A program made the position numbers and the translations under genes. The notes under the pieces are model-generated. The model saw only the letters and a program-made list of their open reading frames with translations, searched no databases and had not been told where the DNA came from. A stretch of 64,000 nucleotides of DNA from Ampelocalamus luodianensis. Taxonomy: Eukaryota; Streptophyta; Magnoliopsida; Poales; Poaceae. Positions within the stretch are counted from its first letter, which is position 1. Every line of letters starts with the position of its first letter. Shown here piece after piece: positions 11,556 through 22,973 of this stretch. The stretch lies in assembly GCA_036346255.1 (NCBI GenBank), contig CM070622.1:17448751-17512750 (forward strand). The letters are read 5' to 3'.

Positions 11556-13111
11556 TATAGTTCATCGGTGAGAAATTTTTTCCTACAGTCCAAAGCCACG
11601 AAAAAAATTAGGTTTAGTTCATCGTCCAAACCAATCTGTGCCTTTGCAATTTTCTTTTCAGTATTTTGCTTGTTGAATTTTTTATTGCATCGTCGTGTCA
11701 ATTGTTGATCTCTAGTTTAGTTGAAGTCTAGTTCGTCATTGTCTAGTTGCATCTCGTGTGTTCCTTTGTGTAACTTCATCGTTGTCATTTCCGCATCGTG
11801 TGTGTTCTTGCTCCCTACCATGCCACCACACCACCAGCCGCCGCCATGCCCATAACCCCTCTGCGCCACCACCCCCTTCCAGCGCTTCCGACATCTCACT
11901 GCCGCGCAAGTCCCTAGCATCTTGCTGCCGCGCCACCAACAAAAAAAAGAGTTAGGGTTTCGAGTTGAAACAAAAAAAAAGAGCGAGAAAGAAGAAAAAA
12001 ATAGCGAAAAAGAGAGAAAAAAGAAGAAAAAAGAGAAATTTTTTTTAGAAGAAACAGAAAAAGAGTCTCTCTGTTTGAAATTTGAAAACCCAATCAAACT
12101 TTTGCCAAATCCAGTGAAATTTGGTGGAGCCCTTATTGATACACCCACAAACTGCCACAAAAAATTGAGCACATTTGGCCCACGGACTCAAAAGTTATAG
12201 CAATTTCAATTTGAGGCAAGTCCGTTTCTGACACACCTTCAGTAAAATGGGCATAACTTTTGCATACGGAGTTAAAATTCGACGTTCTTATGCTCGTTTC
12301 GAAGCTATCGACGATGCACATCTGAAAATCCAACAGGTAAAGTGCTTGTTTCCCTCCAAGACCCCCAAAGCAGCCATCTTTAGCCCTGAAATCGCATCGC
12401 AAGTTTTCAGTTTTCTATTTTTGGCGATTCTTTCGGTCTTCCCTTTGGAATTTGGGGTTCGTCCAGTTGAGAAAGTTGTAGATCTCGTCAAAACCTTTCA
12501 AATGAGTATATATAAGCTATATAAAACTTTGTCGTTTCATCGTTTGATACTAGCTATTTTTTCTGCTCAATCTAGAGGGTTGTTTACATTGCACGTTATT
12601 CTGTTTTTGTGCTCTACATCGCGTAAATAATCTTGTGCCCTTAGAAAGAAGTTTGAGTAGTTGGCTAGCGTCTCTCCTAGCACTTGTTGTGAGGTTTTCC
12701 CTTGCTTACATCAAGTCACTTTGATCTTTGCGTGTGCATCATACCCATCTCTTCGTATGCTCTAATTAGCTAGCTTTTTCTAGGTTAGGATCAGCAATAT
12801 TGACTAGTACTTTGAATAATTTTTCAACTAGCATTACTGATTTGATTGTTGCTAATCCTTGCTACCATATTGAAGCCTTCCAAGCTCCACTTCCTACTAA
12901 CTCAACAGGTGTCGTTCCTCGCAATCGTTAGACTATTCATAGGTGAGAGTATCACGAACTAGCCACCGGTTGTACCACTTCCTTGCTACATTGGTAAGAG
13001 CTTGTAAGAACTTGGTAAAAGCTTGAGTGTGAGCGACTGTTGAAAAGTCCAGAACCTAGTAGTTCATAGGGACATATGCACTACGATTTGTTCCCTTGTT
13101 TTCTACTAACT
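11556..13111 (+). other. leader of the gypsy-like element
   Basis: This untranslated internal stretch has a C-rich part (11820–11940), a purine-rich A/G tract (11941–12065), and a segment with ATAACTTTTGCATAC (12249) that also occurs in the LTR. Open frames here are short and show no domain. Such long leaders are common in non-autonomous gypsy elements. Confidence 0.6.
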
Positions 13112-14052
13112 ATGGCATGTTCACGGGATGATTACAAGATAGATCCACATCTTTTTCGAGCCATTGAACGAGAGTGCAAGAAAGTCAACGAGGAAGATGC
13201 ATGCTGGAGACAAGCTTCTCCACCACTGGAGGTATATGATCGTGATAATACGTCTGTTTAAACTAAACTCATTGTGCCTTCTTTTGCTGGGAATTATGAT
13301 CCTGATGCTTATCTCACATGGGAAATTAGCTGTACAACAATTATTTGCATGCCATGAATTTCCTGATCATCTAAAAGTTAGGGCTGTTACCTGTGCGTTT
13401 TATGATTTTGCATCTATTTGGTGGAGTGAATACTGTCGTACTAATCAAAACATACCTAGAACTTGGAATGCTTTGAAGAGAGCTATGAGAGTTAGATTTG
13501 TGCCTTCATATTATTCTCGTGATTTGCTAAATAAATTACAACGTTTTACGCCAAGGTAGTAACATTGTAGAATATTACTATCAAGAATTGCAAACTGCCT
13601 GGTCTTGTTATGGCTTAGAAGAAACTGAAGATGCTAAAATGACTCAATTTTTAGGAGGATTAAACCGTCAAATTCAGGATAAACTTGTTTATAAACCTCC
13701 AGCTGTCACTCGCTTGTTTCGTCTTGCTTGCATTGTTGAAAAGGAAGTACAGGGACGACAATCCAAGACTAGTCATGCGCTTTCGTCGACTTTCACTACA
13801 CCTTCACCTGTACAAGAAACAAACAAACGCACGGTACACACCTCCACATCAAGATCATCTTTGGTTGCTTCTTCTACTACTACACCTACTATTATTGCCG
13901 CCTCTACTGCTGTGAGCGACACTATGTCTCACTGTCATGCATCATTGGTTCGCTCATTGGCAATTGAGCTAGAGCAAGAAGAAGAAGGGAAAGCTTGTGA
14001 TAATTCACCGCCTCCAGTACTGACATCATCTGAGTCGCGTCTACTGATTTGA
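13112..14052 (+). pseudogene. gypsy-type gag, frameshifted
   Basis: The reading starts at ATG 13112 (MACSRDDYKIDPHLFRAIER). A frame break near 13262 precedes a retrotransposon gag domain with VRAVTCAFYDFASIWWSEY, WNALKRAMRVRFVPSYY and, after another shift near 13557, VEYYYQELQTAW and MTQFLGGLNRQIQDKL. The C-terminal part is Ser/Thr-rich without a CCHC knuckle. Pairing of WW, RF.P and the YYQEL region is typical of Ty3/gypsy gag. At least three frame breaks make this copy non-functional. No protease motif follows. Confidence 0.8.
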
Positions 14053-14225
14053 ACAATCAACCTGAGATTAATACCCATGATTTGAACACTCAATCTGATA
14101 TTATTAAGAATTTGCATGAATCCTGTGATAATTTGATTGAATTGTCTGCTGATTTGAGTGCACCATGTGGTAACCTTGTTGATTTACCTGCTGACTCGAG
14201 TGCACCATATGATGAAATAATTTAA

Positions 14226-14900
14226 TTGCCTACTGTTGTCGGTACTTCATGTGATGGATTAAAAGCATACAATGTTCATGTGGAATTGGTTAGACATAAA
14301 GAAGTTTTGACTAGAATATCTCCTGTTGACTCTTTATGTTACATTATGCTGGATCCACCTATGAAATTGTCACATGCTATGGAGAAAGTTTATGTAATTG
14401 CATGTTCGAAATCCTTGTTTAGTGCCTACACCCCTAGATATAAGTTTCATTTGATTGGAGAATATGGTGTAGACAATCAATTTCTTGTATATCGAATATG
14501 CATAACTTGTGATCACATAGATGAATTGAAGCTTGCTGTTTGGAACAATAATTCTTGTATGCTGAATCTTGTTCAATATGAGAGAAAAATAAAATTTAAT
14601 ACTCATCCAATGCCTATGTGTTTACCTTTTATTGCACCATCTAGTATGGACAATCTGAATAAAGGTGTTGAATTATGGAAGAACTTACAAATCTTTTCAC
14701 CCTTGCTAGAAGAATTTGCTATTGCTCAATTGAAATATGATTATATGAATGACTTGTGCTCTTTGAATTCAATTACTGTGCTGCCATTTCACAGAGCAAT
14801 GAATAACTCCACTATATACTTCACTCATACTTGCAAATTGAGTTGCAAACTGACTGCTATGAGAAAATATACCTCTGCTGATTTGATGCATGCACAATAA
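14226..14900 (+). CDS. unrecognised ORF downstream of gag, 224 codons
   Basis: I do not recognise this protein. It is open for 224 codons and could start at ATG 14226-frame MPTVVGTSCDG. The same frame is open upstream from about 14035 except for one TAA at 14222–14224, and it includes a repeated acidic motif (SADLSAPCGNLVDLPADSSAP). A single shift near 14035 would bring it into phase with gag, so it may be a long C-terminal extension of gag rather than a separate gene. It has several Cys residues (YVIACSKSL, RICITCDH, THTCKLSCKL) but no regular zinc-binding pattern. It has no resemblance to pol domains. It ends 155 bp before the 3' LTR. Confidence 0.5.
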   Translation: MPTVVGTSCDGLKAYNVHVELVRHKEVLTRISPVDSLCYIMLDPPMKLSHAMEKVYVIACSKSLFSAYTPRYKFHLIGEYGVDNQFLVYRICITCDHIDELKLAVWNNNSCMLNLVQYERKIKFNTHPMPMCLPFIAPSSMDNLNKGVELWKNLQIFSPLLEEFAIAQLKYDYMNDLCSLNSITVLPFHRAMNNSTIYFTHTCKLSCKLTAMRKYTSADLMHAQ

Positions 14901-15041
14901 CCTGTAATTTGTAAAGCTTTCTCTATTTCTTTGCCACTTGTTGTTGCTAATATTTTGCAGAAAGATGAGCATGCATTGCTACAAGTTTTGAAGCCTTTCT
15001 TGAAATTGGAGGATGAGCTTGAGTCGAGGACGACTCAAATG

Positions 15042-15055
15042 CAAGAAGGGGAGGA
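15042..15055 (+). other. polypurine tract of gypsy-like element
   Basis: AAGAAGGGGAGGA lies directly before the 3' LTR start TGATGAGG. Such a tract primes plus-strand DNA synthesis in LTR elements. Confidence 0.75.
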
Positions 15056-15360
15056 TGATGAGGACATCAACCCTCCGGATACAAGCGCTACTCCACGCCA
15101 TGGTACAAGGAAGGTTTCCATGTCACTTTGTGTCCAAGCCAAGCAAGAGTTCAAGTTGGACACGTTCTGGAATCCAGTTCGGCCTCTCGAGACAGTCCTG
15201 ACTTCAAACATGCATAACTTTTGCATACAAACTCCGTTTGAGATCCACGAGTACTTCATTGAAATCTTATCTCATCCTCTTTCAAACGGATCTGGCCTTA
15301 CCTCCAAATTCCTTCTGTGAGTGCCGCAATCATCGAAAGAAAGTGTTGCGTCACCTGTTT
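15056..15360 (+). repeat. 3' LTR of gypsy-like element, truncated after 305 bp
   Basis: It matches 10693–11002 through the shared GCGTCACCTGTTT, after which similarity ends abruptly at about 15360. The missing 540 bp include the promoter. What follows is the leader of a minus-strand copia element. Confidence 0.85.
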
Positions 15361-17242
15361 CGTGTGCTCCATAGATTTACGATCACTGTCAGCCCTAATG
15401 GCGAAAACCCGACCAGTAGAGGCAAGTCGTGATACGACCACAAAACACGATCACGGAATAACAATCATGAACCCATCTTACGACCACCGCACAAAGACAA
15501 TCATATCGACCATCGCCAAAAATGATCTATCACATAGAACGACCAACAGAAACAGAAAGAGATCACTTCTATGACCCCCGCATATCACAATATGCATCTA
15601 ATCTGAATCTAAAACTAGACGGGATGGCTCTGATACCACTGAAGGATCGCGGGAAGGCTACGATAGCACAAACAAAAATTTTACCGCGCAACCAAGGAAC
15701 ATCCGCTAGTAATAGATCACGAGATTACCACTAGACGTGCCGACTCGTAGCGGAAGTAGAGTTGATGTAGCGAGTTGAAGCAGTCGTAGTCGTACTTGTC
15801 GCGCGCCTTCTCCTCCTACTCCGATGAACATCGTGAGTCGCGGATCGTCCTAGTGCTGATGCTTCGCAACAACACCTCCAAGGTATCCACACGTACGGGG
15901 CAGGGACACCACGCGCAGGAGTGCTAGCGCCAGCGACGTGGTTGAGGAGAGCGTGGCTATTAGGGTTTTGGGATTTCTTCCAGAAAGATTGATAAAAAAA
16001 ATACCCTATGCCACCGCCCCTCTATATATAGGCATCCATATTGGGTCCTCAACCTGTGGCCCATTAGGAACTCGTGGCCTATAAGAATTCGGATCTCCAT
16101 CCAAATCAAATCCCAGCCCTTTAAGTGTGTGTGACCCTATAAGTTCGTGTGTAATCGGTTGTGACTCTAAACTCTTTCACGATCACGAGTCGTCGTGGTA
16201 CCTAGCGACACATAACGATTCTCGAACACACACGAATATTTGACGAACCTTAATGCAATATGATCTACGACTGTGTCCTTATCACTTACGACCACTTGTA
16301 CTTAGTCACGACCGGTTCATAATTAGTTACAACCAGTTCAGTAACTCTTTACGACCAGCTTAGTACCTAACTACGACCAATTTGCAACTCCTCACGACCA
16401 GGTTGGTGATTATGTTCGAGTAGTCTTCGACTGGTCGCATCTCCATACGACTTCGACCAGTCTACGACTTCAGCCAGTCTACGACTTCGGGAACTTAACG
16501 ATCTGCTTGTGTATTCTCCCTTTGCCTCACGACATCTGGTTGAACTCCAGGTGAGATAACATGTCATCCATGGACTGTTCAAAACTTTCGATCAAGTGTC
16601 GAATAACTTCATGTGGTCGACACTTCGACCACTAGTGGCATGGCCATGCACTTTCTTTATTCGACCACAACGAGGGCCGAGACATCTCTCCGTTATGTTA
16701 GGAGGGCAAATCCATATCCGACTGCACAATTCCTCCGCATGTTTCATAGCATACCCGAAAGCTACCTTTATAACTACCCAATTACGGAGTAGCATTTGGC
16801 AACCCCTAAGAGTGCTATTAGACATGTAGGAAACCATGTTGATCTCAGGTCTAAGGATTATACATCATCATTGCTTGAGACCAACTAACGACACATAGAA
16901 TCATAACAATCTCAATAGTGTCTCAAGGTGGGTCTTATCCAACACCATGTTCTCTAACATGTGTCCATATTATTGATTTGATATCTCCATATCTATGACC
17001 TGTGAAACATGGTCATCAACCAATACATATGCTAGTCTATTCATATGTGTCCTCATATGTTTCCGACTAGGGAACGTTTAAGAATAATTATCGCAGAAAT
17101 ACAGAGTTTCACAATCAAGTCACATACTTGATGACAAATATTAACGATATAATTCTAGGAACAAGATAACACATTATCCAATGTTATGAACATAATGTAA
17201 TATAATCATCTCTATGATTGCCTCTAGGGCATATTTCCAATA
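15361..17242 (-). mobile_element. BARE-1/RIRE1-like copia fragment: LTR plus leader
   Basis: On the minus strand an LTR of about 1.6 kb (17242 to 15640) is followed by the primer-binding site (15627–15638, TGGTATCAGAGC) and about 265 bp of leader, then breaks off at 15361. The LTR begins TATTGGAAATATGCCCTAG, one base off the well-known BARE/Angela/RIRE1 start TGTTGGAAATATGCCC, and ends CCTTCA. A TATA-like TATATATAGAGG (minus strand, about 16020–16031) is present. No gag or pol remains. The LTR length suits RIRE1/BARE-type elements. Confidence 0.85.
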
Positions 17243-17318
17243 ATACTATGAGCAAGATCTGGTTTTATTTTGTTCTTTCTGTCATATCCAGAATTATTTC
17301 AGATAGATTAGTAGTAAC

Positions 17319-17477
17319 CAATGTTGCCCTAGGCGCCCACCTAAGCCGCCTAAGCGCTAGGCTCAACCCTCCTACCTAGCCGATTTATCCCGCCTAGCGG
17401 CGATAGGCGATAGGCGCTAGGCACTAGTCTGCTGCTTGACTAGCGCCTCACACCCAGGCACGTCTAGAGGAACACTG
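17319..17477. mobile_element. hAT-type MITE, 159 bp
   Basis: The ends are CAATGTTGCCC on the left and, reverse-complemented, CAGTGTTCC on the right. The flanks GTAGTAAC (17311–17318) and ATAGTAAC (17478–17485) match at 7 of 8 bases, fitting an 8-bp hAT duplication. The interior is GC-rich and repeats CTAGGCG/CGATAGGCG motifs, and has no coding capacity. Confidence 0.75.
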
Positions 17478-17485
17478 ATAGTAAC

Positions 17486-19486
17486 TTGATCAAGGGTTGC
17501 GATCTCATCGGTCTGTGCGTTATCTACAAGGGTCAAGCCTCATTATGGATGGGCTGATGCCGTTGGTGATTCCACACAATTGTTGTTGATAAAACCTGTT
17601 GAGCGGGCACCTGGAGTGTTCCCAACTATTGACTTCAGCTCTTCACCTCCGCACACAGATGATCCTCCCAACATGCCGCCTTCGCCTTTGGAATGAGTTA
17701 GTTTGCCGGTACAAAAGAAAAGTTCATATTTGGTTGATTTATGCACATGGGTTATTCATTGTAAAATATTAATTGAAATCGTGTACATACATATCTACAT
17801 GTGATCTTGGATGGTGCAAAATGTTGCTCAATTGTTTGAAACTTAGTACAATAATTCGTTACAATTTGGTTAATCACACTTTTTTGTTGGATCCGAAATG
17901 TTACAATTTGTGTGTTAGTGTGTTACAAATCCGAAAAAGAACATGAACATGATCTCAACATGAACTACAAGAATACAAGCAAATACATACGTGATTTTTT
18001 TTATGTTGCAAAATGTTTCACAATTGTTTGAAACTTAGTAAAATTAAGTCGTTTGATCAATATTTCTGCAAAAGAATAAAAAACAATGATATTTATGCTA
18101 AATCAGCCCACAAACATGCATTAAGAACTCTCAAAAATATTTGAGATATTTCGTCCTTCTTCTACAACTGAAACAGTCACAGTCCGATAAAGAACAAAAT
18201 TGATAAACAATATTTCAGAAAAAGCTACTGGCATCGGCTACCGCTCCTTTTTCAGCTCATAAAAACAGTTTTTCTGTTTGGCCCCAGTCGGCAGCCGTAG
18301 AGAGAGTACTACTACTAGTACTATTTTTCTGAGGCCCATCACACGGGCACAATGGCATGATGGGCCTATTAGACTGAATCTACGTGATAGGCTTCACCAC
18401 GCGGAGGACGAGCTGGTGAAGAAACGAGCCTAGTGTGGAAAGAAACAGCTTGCGAGTTTGTGGCTGCGCACGTTTACGGTGGCCCATGAAATCGCGAGGT
18501 ACTTCTCGCTGTCGTCGCAGCGAAGATCCAGCAGCCGTGCATGTGCGACGTCCGAAGGAACAATCATCAGTCGCCAGAAAGGACGAGGAGAGGAGTTGCC
18601 GTTTTGGCAGCGTGCGATCATTGATCGTGGACCAGCTCAAAAGGGCAGTGCGTAGGGGTCATCAGCCAACTAATCAGCCGGCCAGGCCATCTGGAATCGC
18701 CAGGACTAGGCCTTGCTGTCCCACTATCTCACTAGCTTTATTCTCGTGTAAACATATGGGGGAAAGGCCTGGCTATCCTCCTAGACCTCGAGGTTAATTA
18801 GTTAGCTTAAGCAGTTTCACACAGTCGTTTTTTTTTGACGCGAACACAGCCGATTGATCTTGGAACACCAAATCAACACTGAAAAATTACCAAAAAAGTT
18901 GATTAGGTTGAAAATATGGACAATATTTTAATTCCAGATTTTATTACGAGGCAAAGATCACATAAAACTAGAGATACATAAAGCAATACTAACAACAGAC
19001 AACTAATTGTACTTCTAAATATACACAATAATAAGATTATAATATAATAATTTAGTCGCACAACCAACTTATAGTTGAACTTAATGAAGAACAGGAAGCA
19101 ACACAGACTCAAAGCAGTGCAGAATGTAGATAAAGCAGTGAAGCGAGCGGTCACGCAGATGTACTGCCCATAAACCTTATTACCGCCCTGTGCAGGTGAA
19201 TTCTGCGATAATAATTCGGAGATACCCACTCATCCTCCTTCCCACACCGAGGAGAAGATATGACTTGGTTGAACAGCACAACTCTTCAATACAAAAGAAC
19301 TGAGAGGAAGAAAAAGAACATGGAAGTGAATCAATTTGTCTCTGGATCTTTTTAAGGTCGAGATAATTACTCTTTAGTAACTGCATAATAAAATACATAC
19401 TAAATCACTAGTAACGGCTAATTCAAAACTAATTAATGGTAATTAAGCAGTATTTATCAGTTCCTGGTTACACATAGTTTACATCT
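17486..19486. other. intergenic, with a possible old exon end near 17530–17696
   Basis: A plus-strand frame from about 17528 to the TGA at 17694–17696 reads HYGWADAVGDSTQLLLIKPV and ends DDPPNMPPSPLE, with more gene-like composition than its surroundings. I do not recognise it, and it has no start. The remainder is AT-rich with a GC-rich island at 18400–18720 whose frames on both strands look incidental. No TIRs or LTRs were found for 17700–19480. Confidence 0.35.
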
Positions 19487-19668
19487 TCGATCATTGGTCT
19501 ACACCTTCGACCAGTGTATTTCGATCACACTGGTCTATGGATCCGACCATTATTTCGACCACACTGGTCTATGGCTTCGACCACTGTGTTTCTACCACTT
19601 TATTTCAAACACACTGGTCTATGGCTTTGATCATACTATTTCGACCACACTTGTCTATAAGGAGAGAG
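19487..19668. repeat. degenerate minisatellite, about 35–40-bp unit
   Basis: The motif TTTCGACCACACTGGTCTAT with GGCTTCGACCA recurs four to five times with small changes. The core CGACCACACTGGTCTATGG is easy to see at 19555 and 19603. Related TTCGACCAGTCTA motifs occur in the BARE-like LTR at 16430–16490, so it may be an LTR-derived remnant. Confidence 0.7.
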
Positions 19669-20593
19669 AGAAATGCACGGTTAGTAAAAGAAAGGTGGAC
19701 TAGGTTCATGGTTGCGCGTCGCAAGTCGCGTGATTGCCACACAAAAATATGGGCGCGCGTGCGTCCATGTGTGTGTGTGACTTTAACTATAGTCTTCCTC
19801 ATGTTACCACATACCATAAGTCATATGTTTTAAGGAGTGTCAAGAACTCTATTTTATAAACTGCTACCCAACACTTGACTAGACAGTATAAGACTAAACC
19901 ATGCCTATTTTAGAATTTAAAAAATGATTATTTCAATTCTATCGGACTACATGGTCTACGGAGTATTGCATTACCATTTCATTTCAGTTCCCACTAGGTA
20001 TGTTAGTACGTCCCACTGATCCTCTACCGTCGAGGAGAAAAAAAAAATCTTCTACATATAAGAGTTGATCTACGATAACGACAGGCATAAAATTTCCAAG
20101 AACAGCGTAATTGCTTCATAGGAGAAATTGCTATCGAATTCCTTGATTTCCCGAAAATGGGTCAACGACTCCATTTGAGAGTTTGAAACTTCGCAGGGAA
20201 GAGATCACGAATCATCAGTGTGGCCACTGACAAACGGGGTAACTTTGGGATTGCAAAACGGGTAAAAATGTCGGCGAGGGCTCGTGGTCATCTCGCCCGC
20301 TCACCTCACCCACGTTGCGCCCGGCCCCGTTCGTCCATCGCCGCAGCCCTTTTCTTCTCGCCACCCGCGGCCGTTCCAAATTCCCATCGTACTCTATTCC
20401 GCACGGCGACGTCGCCATCGCTGCCTCCGCCCCGCTCTCCCCAGACGCGCTCCTCTACCTCCTGCGTAGGTAGCCGCCGCCGCCTCCTGCTGCGCCCACC
20501 CAAACCTTAACATATCCCCGAATTCCTCTACGCGCGGACGCACGCGCTTCTCTTTGAACCCCCACCCCACCCCACCCACGCAGATCGCCGGCG
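19669..20593 (+). promoter_or_regulatory. upstream region and 5'UTR of the ORP gene
   Basis: AT-rich sequence up to about 20200 gives way to a GC-rich stretch (20270–20593) with CCTCGCC/CCGCC runs, typical of a grass 5'UTR and first exon. No definite TATA box is assigned. Long Arg/Pro-rich frames on both strands here come from GC composition. Confidence 0.5.
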
Positions 20594-22973
20594 ATGGGAT
20601 CCAGGACCAGGGCGGGGCCGCCTCGTCGGGCGGCGGCGGAGGTTCTTCTCCTCGATCGCCGCCGGCGTGCGCAGCTGGGGCACCGCCGTGCACAAATCCG
20701 TCAACGGGTGAGTCTCCGCGCCGGCCTGCCTCCTCCCCGTATCCTCAGATCCGCCTCAAGCTCTCCCAGTTTTTCGGGGTTTGTGTTTATAACCCTACGC
20801 GAGCTGATCGGTCGGGATCGCCGCCTCTTGGCCTCGTGATCTGGCACTCCTGCGCCCGATCCCAGCTGGTGGGTGGTGTTAATCCCGCGCGTTGAACCTG
20901 ACGAATTGTGAACCGCGCGTTTTAATTAAGTTTAAAGCTCAGGGCTTTAGTGATCATAGTTTTATATGGTATCGTTTGATGAGTAGCTTGGTGATCGCAC
21001 TGTTAGATGAGTAGCTTAGTAGTTGTATAGTTGTTTATCTGTAGAAATACCGAAGAGATATAATGATCTGTGTGTTAAATATGTCAAGCCATCAATTCGT
21101 ACTTTATAGTATGTGAAAGTGAACGATTAGTTGAAAGTTCATTCCCTTTTCTGGATGTAGTATATACTATGTAATGCCTCGAAGAGGATATGGTAATTGT
21201 TGTGATTTTGAAATACAGGCAGTTTGTATGTGTGCAATTCAAAGCAGATAGGATGTGGTTTGCACTGAATTCTGAGGCAAATGGCGGGAAGTAGATTTAG
21301 GTTTGACCTACTCTAAACTAAACTCCCCTTTGGCATGCACAACATTTGGCGCCTCTTCACTTTATTCGTATGTTTTGCCTTTTGGGAATTAATTCTTCTC
21401 TAATGTGCATGGCAATTGGTTGCCAGTTGATCTCCGTTGTAAAGATATCGCTTTTTAGTAGAAAAACAATTGTTTTGTCGTTACTTGGCACTTTGTAATG
21501 AGTTATATGCTGTCTATAGGTTGGTCAGCTATGAAGGGCTTGAAGTTATTAACCCAGATGGAGGCACGGAAGATGCAGAAGCAGAGGCTTGAGGGGCGAT
21601 GGAAGCAGGAGGTGAGGATAAGTGAATTAACGAGAAATAGTAACTTTATAATGGGAAAGACATAAGCATAAATTATTTTTAAACGCTTAAAAAGTCAGGA
21701 ATAAATTTTGTATGAAGCTTCAGACTTTCATAAGAGAAATTCATTGCTGAAGCTTGCTTGTGGGTGTCTGCACATCTTTTGCATTATTAATTACGTATGA
21801 TGTGTTTTGGGCTACTGTGGTGCTATACAAGTGCATCTCATAACGTTATCAGAAGTCTTTGATAACAAAAGTTGGACATGATTAAAAAAACATTCTGTTC
21901 AACCCTTTGGGTTAAAGTCAACTAAATGTACTAAAATTATACCTAAAACCCGAACTAACTCTTTGTTGCACTAGACATACAACTATGTTCTACAACATGT
22001 GCATCTCAAAACCCCCTAAGCATGCTCAGAAATCACCATATTACTCTCCCTTTTAATTTGAGATCAGTACTCTCCTATTAGTCTCAAGAATATCTTGTGT
22101 CCTTTAGTGTCATACTGACATTTCATTATAACATGTCAGGTGTGCACTCTTCACAAGCACTCCATAGATGCATTAGTTTTACTAATTGGATTCAGATGTG
22201 ATATTTCATACGGGACTAATTTTAGTCATTTACTTGCCAAAATATCACCTATTTAGTCAACTGGACCCTACCTCAATTTATTTAACTGGTCAGATGTTTA
22301 CCTAAGTCATATTTATGATCTGGGTTCAGTCATGGTCCACGAATCATATAACGACGTGTGGAAAAAATTGTATCTGTTGTTGAATGTTATTTTAACCTGA
22401 ATATTGAACCTGAATATTGAAAGGTGAGCCCTTAATGACAGCCGCACTCATTCCATAACTGTTGGATCAATTCTGTAAGTTCTATTAATAATGAGAAATT
22501 GGCATCACATATATATTGGAGTTGGTTTCCATCAAACGATAAGTCGCATTGTACTATTCGCTGCTATGGACCTATGATAATTTGCATCATGGTTGATTAA
22601 TGAGTAATGACCTGCATCATGGCTGATCAATGAGTAATATGGCTGATCAGTGAGTAATAACCCTCATGTTGTGCACTAAACTTGCGTATAAGGTTCTTTC
22701 TGGAGGTAATTATCATTGATAAGTTTGCTTGGTTTATTAGCTAAAGTAAATAATTCTAACAAATCATTTGGAGTCCCCTCTGTATTTCAGTTGTACAACA
22801 TTATTGTGTCGATTTCTGCACTTCTATGCTGTTTTTGACACTGCAGTTAACTTACAGGATCGTGATAGTTATTGGAAGATGATGCACAAGTACATAGGAT
22901 CGGATGTTCGTCACTTGTGACACTTCCAGTCATCATTTTTGAGCCAATGACAGTGGTTCAGAAAATGGCAGAG
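20594..22973 (+). pseudogene. ORP exons 1–3 with small deletions
   Basis: Exon 1 (ATG 20594) ends AVHKSVNG in a different frame from its ATG, which needs two small indels (near 20604 and 20641). Exon 2 opens LVSYEGLEVINPDGGTEDAE and then meets TGA at about 21588 because one base is missing before GGGGCGATGG. Exon 3 starts DRDSYWKMMHKYI and loses one base at about 22908 (GATGTTCGTCA), then recovers as LVTLPVIIFEPMTVVQKMAE in the next frame. Splice junctions remain intact and the phases fit (NG/LV between exons 1 and 2). Confidence 0.8.

Larger units (their letters stand above)
10693..15360 (+). mobile_element. non-autonomous gypsy-like LTR retrotransposon (gag, no pol), 3' truncated
   Basis: A complete 5' LTR, primer-binding site, a 1.5-kb leader, gag, an extra ORF, a polypurine tract and the first 305 bp of the 3' LTR are present in the correct order. 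No protease, reverse transcriptase or integrase is visible in any frame of the internal region, so movement would need enzymes from another element. The element sits in the 3' part of the LINE. The 3' LTR stops at 15360, where unrelated copia sequence begins, so no target duplication can be checked. Confidence 0.85.

Noticed and set aside
18380..18797. Overlapping frames in the GC-rich island
   Set aside because: Frames on both strands with no motif, start context or splice signals; not reported as a gene.
20215..20895. Arg/Pro/Gly-rich frames on both strands around the ORP first exon
   Set aside because: GC-rich composition keeps several frames open; only the frame leading into AVHKSVNG fits the ORP family.
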